DNA of 64,000 nucleotides from Bacteroidales bacterium (GTDB lineage Bacteria; Bacteroidota; Bacteroidia; Bacteroidales; P3): contig JAFTDW010000012.1 of NCBI GenBank assembly GCA_017454015.1, positions 1 through 64,000 on the forward strand, written 5' to 3'. Position numbers and translations under genes: made by a program. Positions 50,717 to 59,903 of this stretch are shown here, piece by piece (positions within the stretch are counted from its first letter, which is position 1; each line of letters begins with the position of its first letter). Under the pieces are notes generated by a model that did no database searches, was not told the origin of the DNA, and worked only from the letters and a program-made list of their open reading frames with translations.

Positions 50717-52266
50717 CACAACTTTATCTCCTCTCCCTGAGTGTTCAGAAAACGGTGTTCGGTAAGCGCTGTGCTCTCTGACGGCACAATCTTGATACGC
50801 ATCTTGAACTTGCGGCGCCAGCGCCACACCTGCGAGAAAAGTCCTTTGGTGAGGTACGCCTCAACGTAAGGGTGCACCACTATGGTAACCTTGCGTTCGT
50901 TCTGTGCTGTTACAAGATAGCGCAGGTTCGACTCTATCTCGTCCACCACCACCAAACTCTGCTTTATCACACCGGTGCCGTCGCAGAACGGGCACTTCTC
51001 GCTCACATCGACTTCCACCACCGGACGCACCCTTTGGCGGGTAATCTGCATAAGTCCGAACTTGCTGAGCGGCAATATCGTATGCCGCGCCTTGTCCTTG
51101 CGCATCTCCTCGCACATCACATCGTAGAGCTGTTTGCGGTGCTCCGCAGTCCTCATGTCGACAAAATCCACTATCACAATGCCACCCATGTCCCTTAGCC
51201 TAAGTTGGCGCGCTATCTCTTTGGCCGACTCTATGTTGACCTGCAAGGCTGTATCCTCCTGGCCGTCGCCCGACTTGATGTGGTTGCCGCTGTTCACGTC
51301 TATGACGTGCATAGCCTCGGTATGCTCTACATACAGGTACACGCCGGAGCGGATGGTGACGATACGACCAAAGGCACGCCTTATGTCGCGCTGCACACCA
51401 AACTGCTCAAAGATGGGTGTCTCCATCTTGTAGTGCTTCACTATGTCGGCCTTGTTGGGTGCTATCATCTGCACATATCCGCGTATCTCATTGTACATCT
51501 GCTCGTCGTCGACGTATATGGTGTTGAAGTCGTCGCTCAACACGTCGCGCACCAGCGCCGACGTGGCGCTGAGTTCCGAGAGCACCTTGGCGGGGCCGGT
51601 AAGCTTGCGCAGACGCTCGGTCATCTCCTCCCAACGGGAGAGCAATATCCGCAAGTCGGCATCGAGTTCGGCAACACTCCGTCCTTCCGACACTGTGCGC
51701 ACTATAAGCCCGAAGCCGTCGGGTCTTATGCTCGTCATCAGGCGGCGCAGACGCTTGCGCTCCTCCACGGAACGTATCTTCTGCGAAATCATCACCTTGT
51801 CGGTAAACGGTACCAGCACAAGGTAATGTCCGGCCAGCGACACCTCGCCCGAAAGCTTGGCACCCTTGGTCGATATAGGCTCTTTGGACACTTGAGCCAG
51901 CACATACTGCCCCACCGTGAGCAGGTTGGACACCGTGCCGTTCTTGTCCACAGCAGGCTCGTTCTTGAAGCCTTTGAGGGTGACCATGTTGCGATCGCCG
52001 CCCATGGCCTGCTTGAGGTATTTGGCAAACGAGAGGTAGTCAACCCCAAGGTCGAGGTAGTGAACAAAGCCTTCCTTCTCTTCGCCAATGTCTATAAAGG
52101 CGGCGTTGAGCCCAGGCATAATCTTGCGCACTCGGCCAACATACACATCGCCGACAACGCTGCGTGTGGACTTCTTTTCTTTGTGAAGCTCCACGAGCTG
52201 CTTGTCTTCAAGCAAGGCGATACACACCTCGCTCTCGCCCGATGATATGATTAGTTCCTTGTCCAC
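50716..52266 (-). CDS. rng: Ribonuclease G
   Basis: 516 residues, RNase E/G family endoribonuclease for rRNA and mRNA processing. The N-terminal S1 domain (VVGDVYVGRVRKIMPGLNAAFIDIG), the catalytic GGIVIVDFVDMR with Asp ligands for magnesium, and the zinc-link CPFCDGTG are all present. It lies downstream of HU and the small ribosomal protein gene, an order frequent in Bacteroidales. Confidence 0.93.
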   Translation of the reverse strand: MDKELIISSGESEVCIALLEDKQLVELHKEKKSTRSVVGDVYVGRVRKIMPGLNAAFIDIGEEKEGFVHYLDLGVDYLSFAKYLKQAMGGDRNMVTLKGFKNEPAVDKNGTVSNLLTVGQYVLAQVSKEPISTKGAKLSGEVSLAGHYLVLVPFTDKVMISQKIRSVEERKRLRRLMTSIRPDGFGLIVRTVSEGRSVAELDADLRILLSRWEEMTERLRKLTGPAKVLSELSATSALVRDVLSDDFNTIYVDDEQMYNEIRGYVQMIAPNKADIVKHYKMETPIFEQFGVQRDIRRAFGRIVTIRSGVYLYVEHTEAMHVIDVNSGNHIKSGDGQEDTALQVNIESAKEIARQLRLRDMGGIVIVDFVDMRTAEHRKQLYDVMCEEMRKDKARHTILPLSKFGLMQITRQRVRPVVEVDVSEKCPFCDGTGVIKQSLVVVDEIESNLRYLVTAQNERKVTIVVHPYVEAYLTKGLFSQVWRWRRKFKMRIKIVPSESTALTEHRFLNTQGEEIKL

Positions 52267-52618
52267 GTCAATACGGCAGCCTCATGCTGCACTTTGAATA
52301 CCTGAAAAAAACAAAAAGAAAATCCCATGACCGACCCCGTTTGGGAGCCGCCATGCGATTTGCTTTGGTGTCGATATATGCGCTGTTGTTGAGCACCGCC
52401 GGACGTTCTCAACCACATGACGTGGCTGCTACCGTCCTTAATGATGCCTCCGAAGAGAGAGAGTCTCGACAAACGTGGCAATGCAGGAAAACCCACAGAC
52501 CGCCGTCACATCGAAACGTCACTCGCCGACACTGCTGCCACGCCGTGTGGGACGGAACGACTCTGCCTACCGGACCGTGGCAAAGCACTGTCTTGCGGAG
52601 CAAAAGCGAGTAACTATA
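52267..52618. other. Intergenic region, 352 bp
   Basis: No convincing gene on either strand and no clear promoter. GC content is like that of coding DNA, so it may be decayed coding sequence between the small ribosomal protein gene and rng. Confidence 0.4.
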
Positions 52619-52708
52619 CTATCTCTTCTTATGGCGGTTCTTGCGGAGACGTTTTTTGCGTTTGTGTGTCGACATCTTGTGACGTTTGTGCTTCTTTCCG
52701 TTAGGCAT
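52619..52708 (-). CDS. AURKAIP1/COX24-domain small ribosomal protein
   Basis: 29 residues, MPNGKKHKRHKMSTHKRKKR followed by LRKNRHKKR. This tiny, extremely basic protein is conserved in Bacteroidota and related to the mitochondrial AURKAIP1/COX24 ribosomal domain. It lies 35 bases downstream of HU, in its usual place before rng. Confidence 0.9.
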   Translation of the reverse strand: MPNGKKHKRHKMSTHKRKKRLRKNRHKKR

Positions 52709-52743
52709 AACTTGTCCTTTCTAAATTTGTACAAACAATTAAT

Positions 52744-53028
52744 TTATTTCACGTTCTTTTTCACGTCGCTCATGAACGACTTGGCCGGCTTGAAAGCGGG
52801 AATATTGTGAGCGGGGATGATAACGGTGGTCTTCTTGGAAATGTTCCTGCCGGTCTTCTCGGCACGTTTCTTGATAATGAAACTGCCAAAGCCGCGAAGG
52901 TACACGTTCTCGCCGTCGGCCATAGCGTCCTTCACAACAGTCATGAACTCCTCTACTGTGGCCTGGATAGCCACTTTCTCGATACCGGTTTTCTGGGCAA
53001 TATCTGCCACAATTTCTGCCTTTGTCAT
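52744..53028 (-). CDS. HU-family DNA-binding protein
   Basis: 94 residues. MTKAEIVADIAQKTGIEKVAI and the DNA-arm segment GFGSFIIKKRAEKTGRN ... IPAHNIPAFKPAKSF are those of HU/IHF. It bends DNA and organises the nucleoid. Confidence 0.95.
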   Translation of the reverse strand: MTKAEIVADIAQKTGIEKVAIQATVEEFMTVVKDAMADGENVYLRGFGSFIIKKRAEKTGRNISKKTTVIIPAHNIPAFKPAKSFMSDVKKNVK

Positions 53029-53106
53029 TTTTCTAAAAGGGTTAGATTATTGTTAACTTATTGTTTTTATGCAACATATTTAAGCATAACTCAATTATGC
53101 CGTTTG

Positions 53107-53114
53107 CAAAAATA
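53107..53114 (-). promoter_or_regulatory. -7 box of the HU-rng transcript
   Basis: Minus-strand TATTTTTG, 78 bases before the HU start. Confidence 0.5.
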
Positions 53115-53202
53115 CCAAAAAAAAATGAGACAGCAAAAAAAATCTGCAACTTTTTGTTTGCGTATTATTCGTGTTTAAATCAAAGATATGCGAAAAAAAA
53201 CG

Positions 53203-53210
53203 TAATTTTG
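53203..53210 (+). promoter_or_regulatory. -7 box of ribF
   Basis: TAATTTTG, 19 bases before the ribF ATG, divergent from the HU promoter. Confidence 0.6.
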
Positions 53211-53229
53211 CACATTGTTGCGACACACC

Positions 53230-54159
53230 ATGAATATACATAATATAAACATCGACAGCGACTTGTCCATTATTAACCGCACCATTGTCACCGTTGGTAT
53301 GTTCGACGGCATACACATTGGTCACCAATACCTGCTGCGGATGGTTGAAAAAGAGGGGGTGAATCTTGGGTTGCGGCCTTTGGTGCTGACTTTCGACAGA
53401 CATCCACGGAGGGTGCTGGGGGACAATGGGTTCAAGATGCTGACGACTGCCGACGAACGGCTTGGCCTTCTCGAGGAGTATGGCGTGGAGGAGCTGGCGT
53501 TGCTGCATTTCACTCCCGAGGTGGCGAGACTTACTGCCTGTGAGTTCGTTGAGCAGGTCTTGTTAAGGCAGTTAGGCATGGAGGTGCTGGTTCTTGGCTA
53601 CGACAACCGCTTTGGCAACAAGGAGGCTGGCGATTTTGAGCAGCTCTCGCAACTTGGCCGCGAGCGTGGTTTCGGCATTATGCAACAGGAGGAGCTGAAC
53701 AGGGGCGACGGTGTGATGTATAGTTCCACGCGCATACGCGAGAGCCTGGCAATGGGTGACATTGAGGGGGCAAACTACATGCTGGGCCACAGGTACACTA
53801 TAGGCGGCATGGTTGTGAGAGGCCGCGGCGAAGGTCGTAAACTGGGGGTGCCGACGGCAAACATAGCTTGCCCCGACGAGAAGCTGCTGCCCAGCGACGG
53901 TGTTTATTGCGCACTGGCAACGACTGCGAGTGGTGAGGAGTACAGAACTGTGGTGAACATTGGGGGGCAACCGACTTTCGGCCTGGAGGGGCGCACGATA
54001 GAGGCGCACCTGATAGGTTTCCACGGCGACCTTTACGGCACGACGCTGAAGCTGGGACTTACGGGACGCCTGCGCGACATACACCGCTACGACAACCCCG
54101 AGCGGCTTGCCGACAGGATTGCCCTCGACATAAGACTGGCGTCATCAAGCCGCTACTGA
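53230..54159 (+). CDS. ribF: Bifunctional riboflavin kinase / FAD synthetase
   Basis: 309 residues from the ATG at 53230. The N-terminal adenylyltransferase has TVGMFDGIHIGHQYLL and YSSTRIRESLAMGDI. The C-terminal kinase has VVRGRGEGRKLGVPTANI and VNIGGQPTF. It makes FMN and FAD from riboflavin and ATP. Confidence 0.95.
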   Translation: MNIHNINIDSDLSIINRTIVTVGMFDGIHIGHQYLLRMVEKEGVNLGLRPLVLTFDRHPRRVLGDNGFKMLTTADERLGLLEEYGVEELALLHFTPEVARLTACEFVEQVLLRQLGMEVLVLGYDNRFGNKEAGDFEQLSQLGRERGFGIMQQEELNRGDGVMYSSTRIRESLAMGDIEGANYMLGHRYTIGGMVVRGRGEGRKLGVPTANIACPDEKLLPSDGVYCALATTASGEEYRTVVNIGGQPTFGLEGRTIEAHLIGFHGDLYGTTLKLGLTGRLRDIHRYDNPERLADRIALDIRLASSSRY

Positions 54160-54160
54160 C

Positions 54161-54712
54161 ATGAGACTGTCAACAGCCGCCATATTGCTTGCTCTTTTCC
54201 TCGCCGCCGCCGGTGGGGGCGTCGAGGCGCAGACGGCCAACGACACACTGACCACACACCTCGACTTGTCGCGCCGTCGCCTGCGCGCTGTGCCGCCGGA
54301 GGTCTATACCATGACCAACCTGCGCCACCTAAACCTCTCACACAACCGCCTCGACAGTCTTGACGAGCGACTGTTGTTGCTGACCCGTCTTGACACCCTC
54401 CTGTTGGGCCGCAACCGCCTGCGCCACGTGCCCGAGTGGATTGGGAACATGAGAAGCCTTAGATTGCTCGACATGAGCCGCAACCCCATACTGGACCTGC
54501 CACCCTCCATGGCCAACCTCACACGCCTCGAACGGCTGGTGCTATGGAGCACCGGCGTAGTGTCGGTGCCGCAGGAGATGGGGGCGCTGAACTACACACT
54601 GAAGGAGCTTGACCTGCGGGTGTGCCCCATGACCTACGATGACCAGAAAGCGGTGGAGGAGATACTGCCGACCCCGCGCAAACGCTGGGACCACGTATGC
54701 AACTGCAAATAG
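54161..54712 (+). CDS. Secreted leucine-rich repeat protein
   Basis: 183 residues with a signal peptide (MRLSTAAILLALFLAAAGGG). About five classical LRRs of 23 residues (LDLSRRRLRAVPPEVYTMTN, LRHLNLSHNRLDSLDERLLL, LRLLDMSRNPILDLPPSMAN) and a C-terminal cap with two Cys. It starts one base after the ribF stop. Likely a periplasmic or surface binding protein. Confidence 0.8.
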   Translation: MRLSTAAILLALFLAAAGGGVEAQTANDTLTTHLDLSRRRLRAVPPEVYTMTNLRHLNLSHNRLDSLDERLLLLTRLDTLLLGRNRLRHVPEWIGNMRSLRLLDMSRNPILDLPPSMANLTRLERLVLWSTGVVSVPQEMGALNYTLKELDLRVCPMTYDDQKAVEEILPTPRKRWDHVCNCK

Positions 54713-54780
54713 CCCGCCCCCCACCCACCCCATCAAACCTTAAAACCCTTTAAACCTTTAAAAACCTCCTCCCCCCTTTC

Positions 54781-55572
54781 ATGCTTAATCTCGCACTTTT
54801 CCAACAGGATATTATTCACGCCGATGCCGCTGCCAATCAGGCGAAGGTTGCCGCAGCCTTGTGCAGGCTTGAGCAAAAGGTTGATGTGGTGGTTGTTCCC
54901 GAAACTTTCACCACGGGTTTTGGAGACCACATGGCAGCCCTTGCCGAACCCGAAGAGGGGCCTACGCTGGATTTTGCCCGGGGGCTTGCGGCGCGCCACG
55001 ACGCACTAATTATTGGCACATGGACTGTGCGGACTATCATCTGCGGGACGGCGGGCGTAGCCAACCGCCTGCACTGGGTGTATCCCGACGGCACCTATGG
55101 CTTTTACGACAAGGCCCACACTTTCCGCGCAAGCAGCGAGGCGGGACAGCTGCTGCGCGGCAGGGAGCGTGCCCTCTTTGAGTGGCGCGGCTGGCGCATA
55201 AAGCCCGCCGTGTGCTACGACCTGCGTTTCCCGACATGGCTGCGCAACACCCGATGCGAAGAGGGCGACAGGCTTTTGGGCTACGACTTGCTGGTGGTAT
55301 GCGCTAACTGGCCGGCCTCGCGGAGCGAGGCATGGAGCACGCTGCTGCGCGCCCGCGCCATTGAGAACCTCTGCTATGTGGCGGGGGTAAACCGCGTGGG
55401 AACCGACGACGCAGGTATTGAATACAGCGGTGACAGCGCGGCAGTAGACTACAAAGGGCTCCCGATGACACAGGCGGCACATGGGTGCGAGGAGCTGCTT
55501 ACGGCGAGCCTTGACAAAGAGGCGCTGGAGACTTTCCGCCAGCACTGGCCTTTCCACCTCGACTTCGACTAA
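54781..55572 (+). CDS. Omega-amidase-like carbon-nitrogen hydrolase
   Basis: 263 residues, nitrilase superfamily. The catalytic triad is visible: Glu in VVVPETFTTGF, Lys in GFYDKAHTFR and Cys in KPAVCYDLRFPTWLRN. The overall pattern is closest to omega-amidase/YafV, which hydrolyses alpha-ketoglutaramate and similar amides in metabolite repair. Preceded by a G-free leader. Confidence 0.88.
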   Translation: MLNLALFQQDIIHADAAANQAKVAAALCRLEQKVDVVVVPETFTTGFGDHMAALAEPEEGPTLDFARGLAARHDALIIGTWTVRTIICGTAGVANRLHWVYPDGTYGFYDKAHTFRASSEAGQLLRGRERALFEWRGWRIKPAVCYDLRFPTWLRNTRCEEGDRLLGYDLLVVCANWPASRSEAWSTLLRARAIENLCYVAGVNRVGTDDAGIEYSGDSAAVDYKGLPMTQAAHGCEELLTASLDKEALETFRQHWPFHLDFD

Positions 55573-55647
55573 ACCCCTCAAATTAATCGCAGTAATCAGA
55601 AAAAAAACTTTCAACATTACCCTCCTAACCTTTCAACCCTCTAAATA

Positions 55648-58131
55648 ATGAACACTCTTGAGGAAGGACTTGGATTTGACAAGATAAAAGAGCTGGTGGC
55701 GGGCGAGTGCACTAATGCCCTTGCCGTACGTATGGCTGGCGAGATGCTTATGATGACGGACCACGGGCAGATTGTCCACGAGCTGCAGCTCTGCGGCGAG
55801 ATGCGGGAGCTCACTCTTATGTCTAACGGGTTCCCCAACGGTGACTTTGAAGATATTAGTGCGGAGCTGGAGGGTATCCGAGTGGCAGGCACCATCATCC
55901 CTCCGGAGCAGCTGCCGCACCTGTGCGACGCGCTGCACACGATGGCCGACTGCGTGGGGTGGCTTACCGGGGCCGAGGGGGAGCAGTACCCCGCGCTGCG
56001 CGCCCTGGCGGCGGAGGTGAGCGTTGACCCCATGGTGATGAAGCGCATAGACGATATTGTGGACGAAAAGGGAGAAGTGCGCGACGGGGCTTCCGAAGAG
56101 CTGCGGAGAATACGGCGCGACATGGTGCGCAAACGCGGCGAGATGGAGACGCAGATAGAGCGCACCCTAAACCACGCCAAGCAGGAAGGGTGGGCGCCCG
56201 CGGGCGCGGAACCCACGATACGCAACGGGCGCCAGGTGATACCGATGCTCGACACTCACCGCCGCAAGATCAAGGGACTGATCCACGACGAATCGGCAAC
56301 CCGCCAGACGGCTTACGTGGAACCCGCCGAGGTGGTGGAGCTGGGCAACGACCTGCGCGAGCTGGAGTTTGAGGAGCGCCGCGAGATAGTGCGTATCCTG
56401 CTGCGGCTGTGCGACATGCTGCGGCCGATGCTCGACGACCTGCTGGATGCCTGCAGCCACTTTGCCCGACTGGACTTCCTGCGTGCCAAGGCACGCCTGG
56501 CTGTTCGTATTGACGCCACGATACCCAAGGTAGAAGACCGTCCGGCGCTGGAGTGGTACATGGCGCGCCACCCGCTGCTACACCTTGCCTGCCGCGACGC
56601 CGCAGCGCAGGCCCTGAAAGAGGCGGGCCCCACGGCGCAGCGCAGCGTAGTGCCGTTCAACATAGAGCTTGGCGGCCAGCGACGGATACTGATAGTGTCG
56701 GGTCCAAACGCCGGAGGCAAGTCGGTATGTCTCAAAGCTGTGGGGCTGATACAGTACATGCTGCAGTGCGGACTGCCGGTGCCTGTCAAGGACAGCTCCG
56801 TGTTTGGCATTTTCCACAGCATATTCATCGACATAGGCGACCAGCAGTCCATGGAGGACGACCTGAGCACCTACACGTCGCACCTGCGCAACATGACGAC
56901 TCTGCTGGAAGAGGCCGACGAGCGCACACTCTTTCTCCTCGACGAGCTGGGCGGCGGCACCGAGCCGCGGTCGGGCTGCGCTATAGCCGAGGCTCTGTTG
57001 GAGGAACTTCACAGCCGCGGCTCGATAGGGATGGCGACAACCCACTTTGCCGACCTCAAACTGCTGGCCGACAGGCTGGAGGGGGTTGCCAACGGCGCGA
57101 TGCTCTTCGACACGGAGCGCATGCGACCGCTCTACCGTCTGGCTATAGGCCGCCCGGGCAGCTCCTTTGCCTTCGAGATAGCGCGCAACGTGGGTTTCCC
57201 CGACACCATACTGCGTGCCGCGGAAGGCAAGATTGGCGCACAGATGCTCAACTTCGAGCACCAGCTGCAGCAGCTCGACAACGAGAAGCAGGAGCTCGCA
57301 CGCCAGCGGCAGGAGCTGGAGCAGTCCGACGAGTTCCTCAACGAGGTGATAACCAAATACCAGCGGCTCGCTGGCGACATGGAGACGCGCCGCCACGACA
57401 TTATAAGCCAGGCGCGCGCCGAGGCGCGCAAAATCCTGGAGGGCGCCAACCGCAGCGTGGAGCAGACCATCAGCGACATCAAGAAGGCGCAGGCCGAGAA
57501 GGAACGCACACGCGAGGCCCGCCAGAGGCTGGAGCAGTCAGTGGCCGACTTTGACGAGCAGACAAGCCACGAGGAGCAGCGGCACCGCGACACCCTTAAG
57601 AAGCTACGCAAAGGCGACGCAGCCTCCGGCGCGGCGGGTGGGGCGGCTCCTGCCGGAGGCCCTATCGCCGTGGGCGACGCGGTGATTGTGGACGGCGAAG
57701 GCACAGCGGTCCGCGTGGTGGAGCTCAAAGGCAAGAAGGCCGTTGTAGAGAGCCGCTCCATGCGCATGACCATAGCACTGGAACGACTCAGCAAGAGCGC
57801 CAAGCTGCCCATAGGCGACGAGCCCGCGCGCGCCTCGTTGTCGCGCCACGGCTCTATATACGACGACATCAACCAGAAGCGGCTCGACTTCAACCCCACC
57901 CTCGACCTGCGCGGCATGAGAGCCGACGAGGCTATGGAGGCGCTGGACACATTCCTCGACAATGCCATACTCCTCAGCGAGCACGAGGTACGCATACTCC
58001 ACGGCAAAGGCTTCGGCATCCTCCTCACGGTGACGCGCCAGCGGCTAAAAGCCAACCGCCGCGTGGAGTCGTTCCACCCCGAGCGCGTAGAGCTTGGCGG
58101 CGAAGGCATAACAGTGGTACACCTGATATGA
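55648..58131 (+). CDS. mutS2: MutS2 family ATPase/endonuclease
   Basis: 827 residues. A helical N-terminal clamp precedes the MutS ATPase with Walker A IVSGPNAGGKSVCLKAVG, Walker B LFLLDELGGGTEP and AIAEALLEELHSRGSIGMATTHF. A long coiled coil (about 530-660) and a C-terminal Smr nuclease domain (LDLRGMRADEAMEALDTFLD; LHGKGFGIL) follow. It has a Gly/Ala linker near residue 675. In other bacteria it acts in ribosome rescue or suppresses recombination. Confidence 0.93.
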   Translation: MNTLEEGLGFDKIKELVAGECTNALAVRMAGEMLMMTDHGQIVHELQLCGEMRELTLMSNGFPNGDFEDISAELEGIRVAGTIIPPEQLPHLCDALHTMADCVGWLTGAEGEQYPALRALAAEVSVDPMVMKRIDDIVDEKGEVRDGASEELRRIRRDMVRKRGEMETQIERTLNHAKQEGWAPAGAEPTIRNGRQVIPMLDTHRRKIKGLIHDESATRQTAYVEPAEVVELGNDLRELEFEERREIVRILLRLCDMLRPMLDDLLDACSHFARLDFLRAKARLAVRIDATIPKVEDRPALEWYMARHPLLHLACRDAAAQALKEAGPTAQRSVVPFNIELGGQRRILIVSGPNAGGKSVCLKAVGLIQYMLQCGLPVPVKDSSVFGIFHSIFIDIGDQQSMEDDLSTYTSHLRNMTTLLEEADERTLFLLDELGGGTEPRSGCAIAEALLEELHSRGSIGMATTHFADLKLLADRLEGVANGAMLFDTERMRPLYRLAIGRPGSSFAFEIARNVGFPDTILRAAEGKIGAQMLNFEHQLQQLDNEKQELARQRQELEQSDEFLNEVITKYQRLAGDMETRRHDIISQARAEARKILEGANRSVEQTISDIKKAQAEKERTREARQRLEQSVADFDEQTSHEEQRHRDTLKKLRKGDAASGAAGGAAPAGGPIAVGDAVIVDGEGTAVRVVELKGKKAVVESRSMRMTIALERLSKSAKLPIGDEPARASLSRHGSIYDDINQKRLDFNPTLDLRGMRADEAMEALDTFLDNAILLSEHEVRILHGKGFGILLTVTRQRLKANRRVESFHPERVELGGEGITVVHLI

Positions 58132-58146
58132 AAAATTATAGAACAC

Positions 58147-58191
58147 AAAAAAGCAAGCACCTCGGGTAATGAGCCGAGGTGCTTGCTTTTT
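58147..58191. terminator. Bidirectional terminator after mutS2
   Basis: AAAAGCAAGCACCTCGG pairs with CCGAGGTGCTTGCTTTT around GTAATGAG, a 17-bp stem with A and T flanks. Confidence 0.9.
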
Positions 58192-58258
58192 CGTGTCTGC
58201 TATTTAGGAAATCTGAAGTCGCTCCACTGCGTGAAGCGCATTGCGCTAAGATTAGTGT

Positions 58259-59185
58259 TTAGCCCCTGACAAGGCGGACGGAGATGCCGCAACTGCGGCC
58301 GCCCGCGTGGTAGGCAGCAAGGATGCCGCTGTAGAAGAACACGCTGCACGCGTCGTACTCGTTGTAGTACGTGGACGACCAGTAGTCGCCGTCGGACCCG
58401 ACGTTGTCGACCGTCGTGCCGTAGCGCTCGCCTGCGGCCGGCAAGAACACCGCGCCGGCGGACTGCATCGCGGTTGTCCAGTCGTCTGCGCTGTACACGT
58501 TGTCACTCCAGATAGAATGGCTCGACGAAAAAGCACCGCTGCCGTTGTTCTTCATCGGGTCGGTGAAACTGTCCGGCAACAGTATAACTCCAGACACACC
58601 GGCAACTCTGGCGCTTCCCCATTTGCTGGATGCATTGGCTCGGGTGTTTATCAGATAATACCACTCGTCTATTGTCAAAGTACGCCACAGACCGGCGGCG
58701 TTGCCGCCGTTGCTGATGGCATTGTACACGCCCCAGTCGGCATTGGCGTAGCCGTCTTCTTCTGTTATGCCGTAGGAACCGACAGGACCGTACTGCGCAC
58801 CATGGTTTGATGCATCATAATCGGCTGAACTATATGGCTGGTAATACACGTTGCCGCTGTTCCAACCGCTGGTGCCCCATCCAAACAGGTCTATCCAACC
58901 GCTGTAGGAGCTTGAGATGTTGGCGTTGTCACTGCCTGTAACATTTCCATACTGGTCACTGTATTGGGCACTTTGCGAGCTGACAACATCCCACTGGTTG
59001 GTGGCAAAACGCCATGTGCCGGTGCTGGCCTGGTACTGCAGGTTGCCCTGCGAGAAATGCACCGTGCGGCCGCTCGCCACGCTGAACTCGCCGGAGAGCG
59101 CACCTGCGGGCAGGGGTGCGGAGCAGGAGACTGCAACCGCCGCAACAGCAGCGGCAAACGCTAATAAAATCAAATTCTTCTTCAT
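58259..59185 (-). CDS. Lipoprotein with Fibrobacter/DUF1566-like surface domain
   Basis: 308 residues from the ATG at 59185. The lipobox AVSC puts Cys at about residue 21. GEFSVASGRTVHFSQGNLQYQASTGTWRFATNQWD, then SGWIDLFGWGTSGW and a YWSSTYYNEYDACSVFF segment ending in SCGISVRLVRG are typical of a Bacteroidales surface-lipoprotein family with a formylglycine/C-type-lectin-like fold. Function unknown. Confidence 0.8.
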   Translation of the reverse strand: MKKNLILLAFAAAVAAVAVSCSAPLPAGALSGEFSVASGRTVHFSQGNLQYQASTGTWRFATNQWDVVSSQSAQYSDQYGNVTGSDNANISSSYSGWIDLFGWGTSGWNSGNVYYQPYSSADYDASNHGAQYGPVGSYGITEEDGYANADWGVYNAISNGGNAAGLWRTLTIDEWYYLINTRANASSKWGSARVAGVSGVILLPDSFTDPMKNNGSGAFSSSHSIWSDNVYSADDWTTAMQSAGAVFLPAAGERYGTTVDNVGSDGDYWSSTYYNEYDACSVFFYSGILAAYHAGGRSCGISVRLVRG

Positions 59186-59228
59186 TGTTATTGTTTTTGT
59201 TTGTTTTGTTATCACGTTATTACGAGTT

Positions 59229-59720
59229 TTCTGCGCTTTCCGCGACTTCTGCGAGACATTTTACAGAAACCATTTTTTCTCGCAGATACCGCAGATATTA
59301 TTTTTCTGCGCTTTCTGCGATTTCCGCGAGACATCACGTGAAGTTGCTGTCGTTGTAGCTGTTGCCGCTTTCGCTGAGCCCCTCGAAGGCGCCGCTCGCG
59401 GCGAAGCCGCGCTCCACGTTGTAGCTCTCCACGCTGGCCTCGTGGCGTGTGTACTCTCTCTTGCCGACTTGCACTGCAACAATGTTGTCTTTCTTTTTGT
59501 TCATTGTTGGAAAATTATTGATTTTTTATAAAAGCACTTAATAAACCGATAAAATATTCATTATCTATTTATTGCAGACACGACAATGCATATTTCAGGC
59601 TTTGGTTTCAAACTGCAAAGATAAGAAAAAAAACATTAATCCCAGTCAATGCCCCGTTTATTTTCTCGCAGAAATCGCAGATACCACAGAGACTATTATT
59701 CTGCGCTTTCTGCGAGACAT
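59229..59720. repeat. Dispersed CTGCG-rich repeats
   Basis: TTCTGCGCTTTC plus GCGA-TTC-GCGAGACAT occurs at 59229..59259 and 59304..59334, with a shorter version at 59699..59720. Inverted partial copies with CTCGCAGA lie at 59278 and 59665. They flank the 56-residue ORF. Confidence 0.75.
59334..59504 (-). CDS. Small hypothetical protein
   Basis: 56 residues from the ATG at 59504 (MNKKKDNIVAVQVGKREYTR, then HEASVESYNVERGFAASGAF and a Ser/Asn-rich tail). Codon use looks coding but no family is recognised. The stop lies in a repeat unit. Confidence 0.4.
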   Translation of the reverse strand: MNKKKDNIVAVQVGKREYTRHEASVESYNVERGFAASGAFEGLSESGNSYNDSNFT

Positions 59721-59903
59721 TACGCGCAACACGGGATTATCGGCACTTGCCACACAATATTATTGTATGTTTTGCGTTATAGAAAGGATAAAAGGTTGAA
59801 AAGTTGAAAGGATAAAAGGTTAATCCCTTAAACTCTAAAAAACCTTAATCCCTTAAAACTTTAAACATTTAAACCTTCAATCCCTTAAAATAACAATTAT
59901 ACA
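59505..59903. other. Intergenic region and ackA leader
   Basis: No gene. It contains repeat copies at 59665 and 59699 and, from 59821 to 59903, a leader without a single G on the + strand, built of AATCCCTTAAA-like units, directly before the ackA ATG. Confidence 0.6.
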
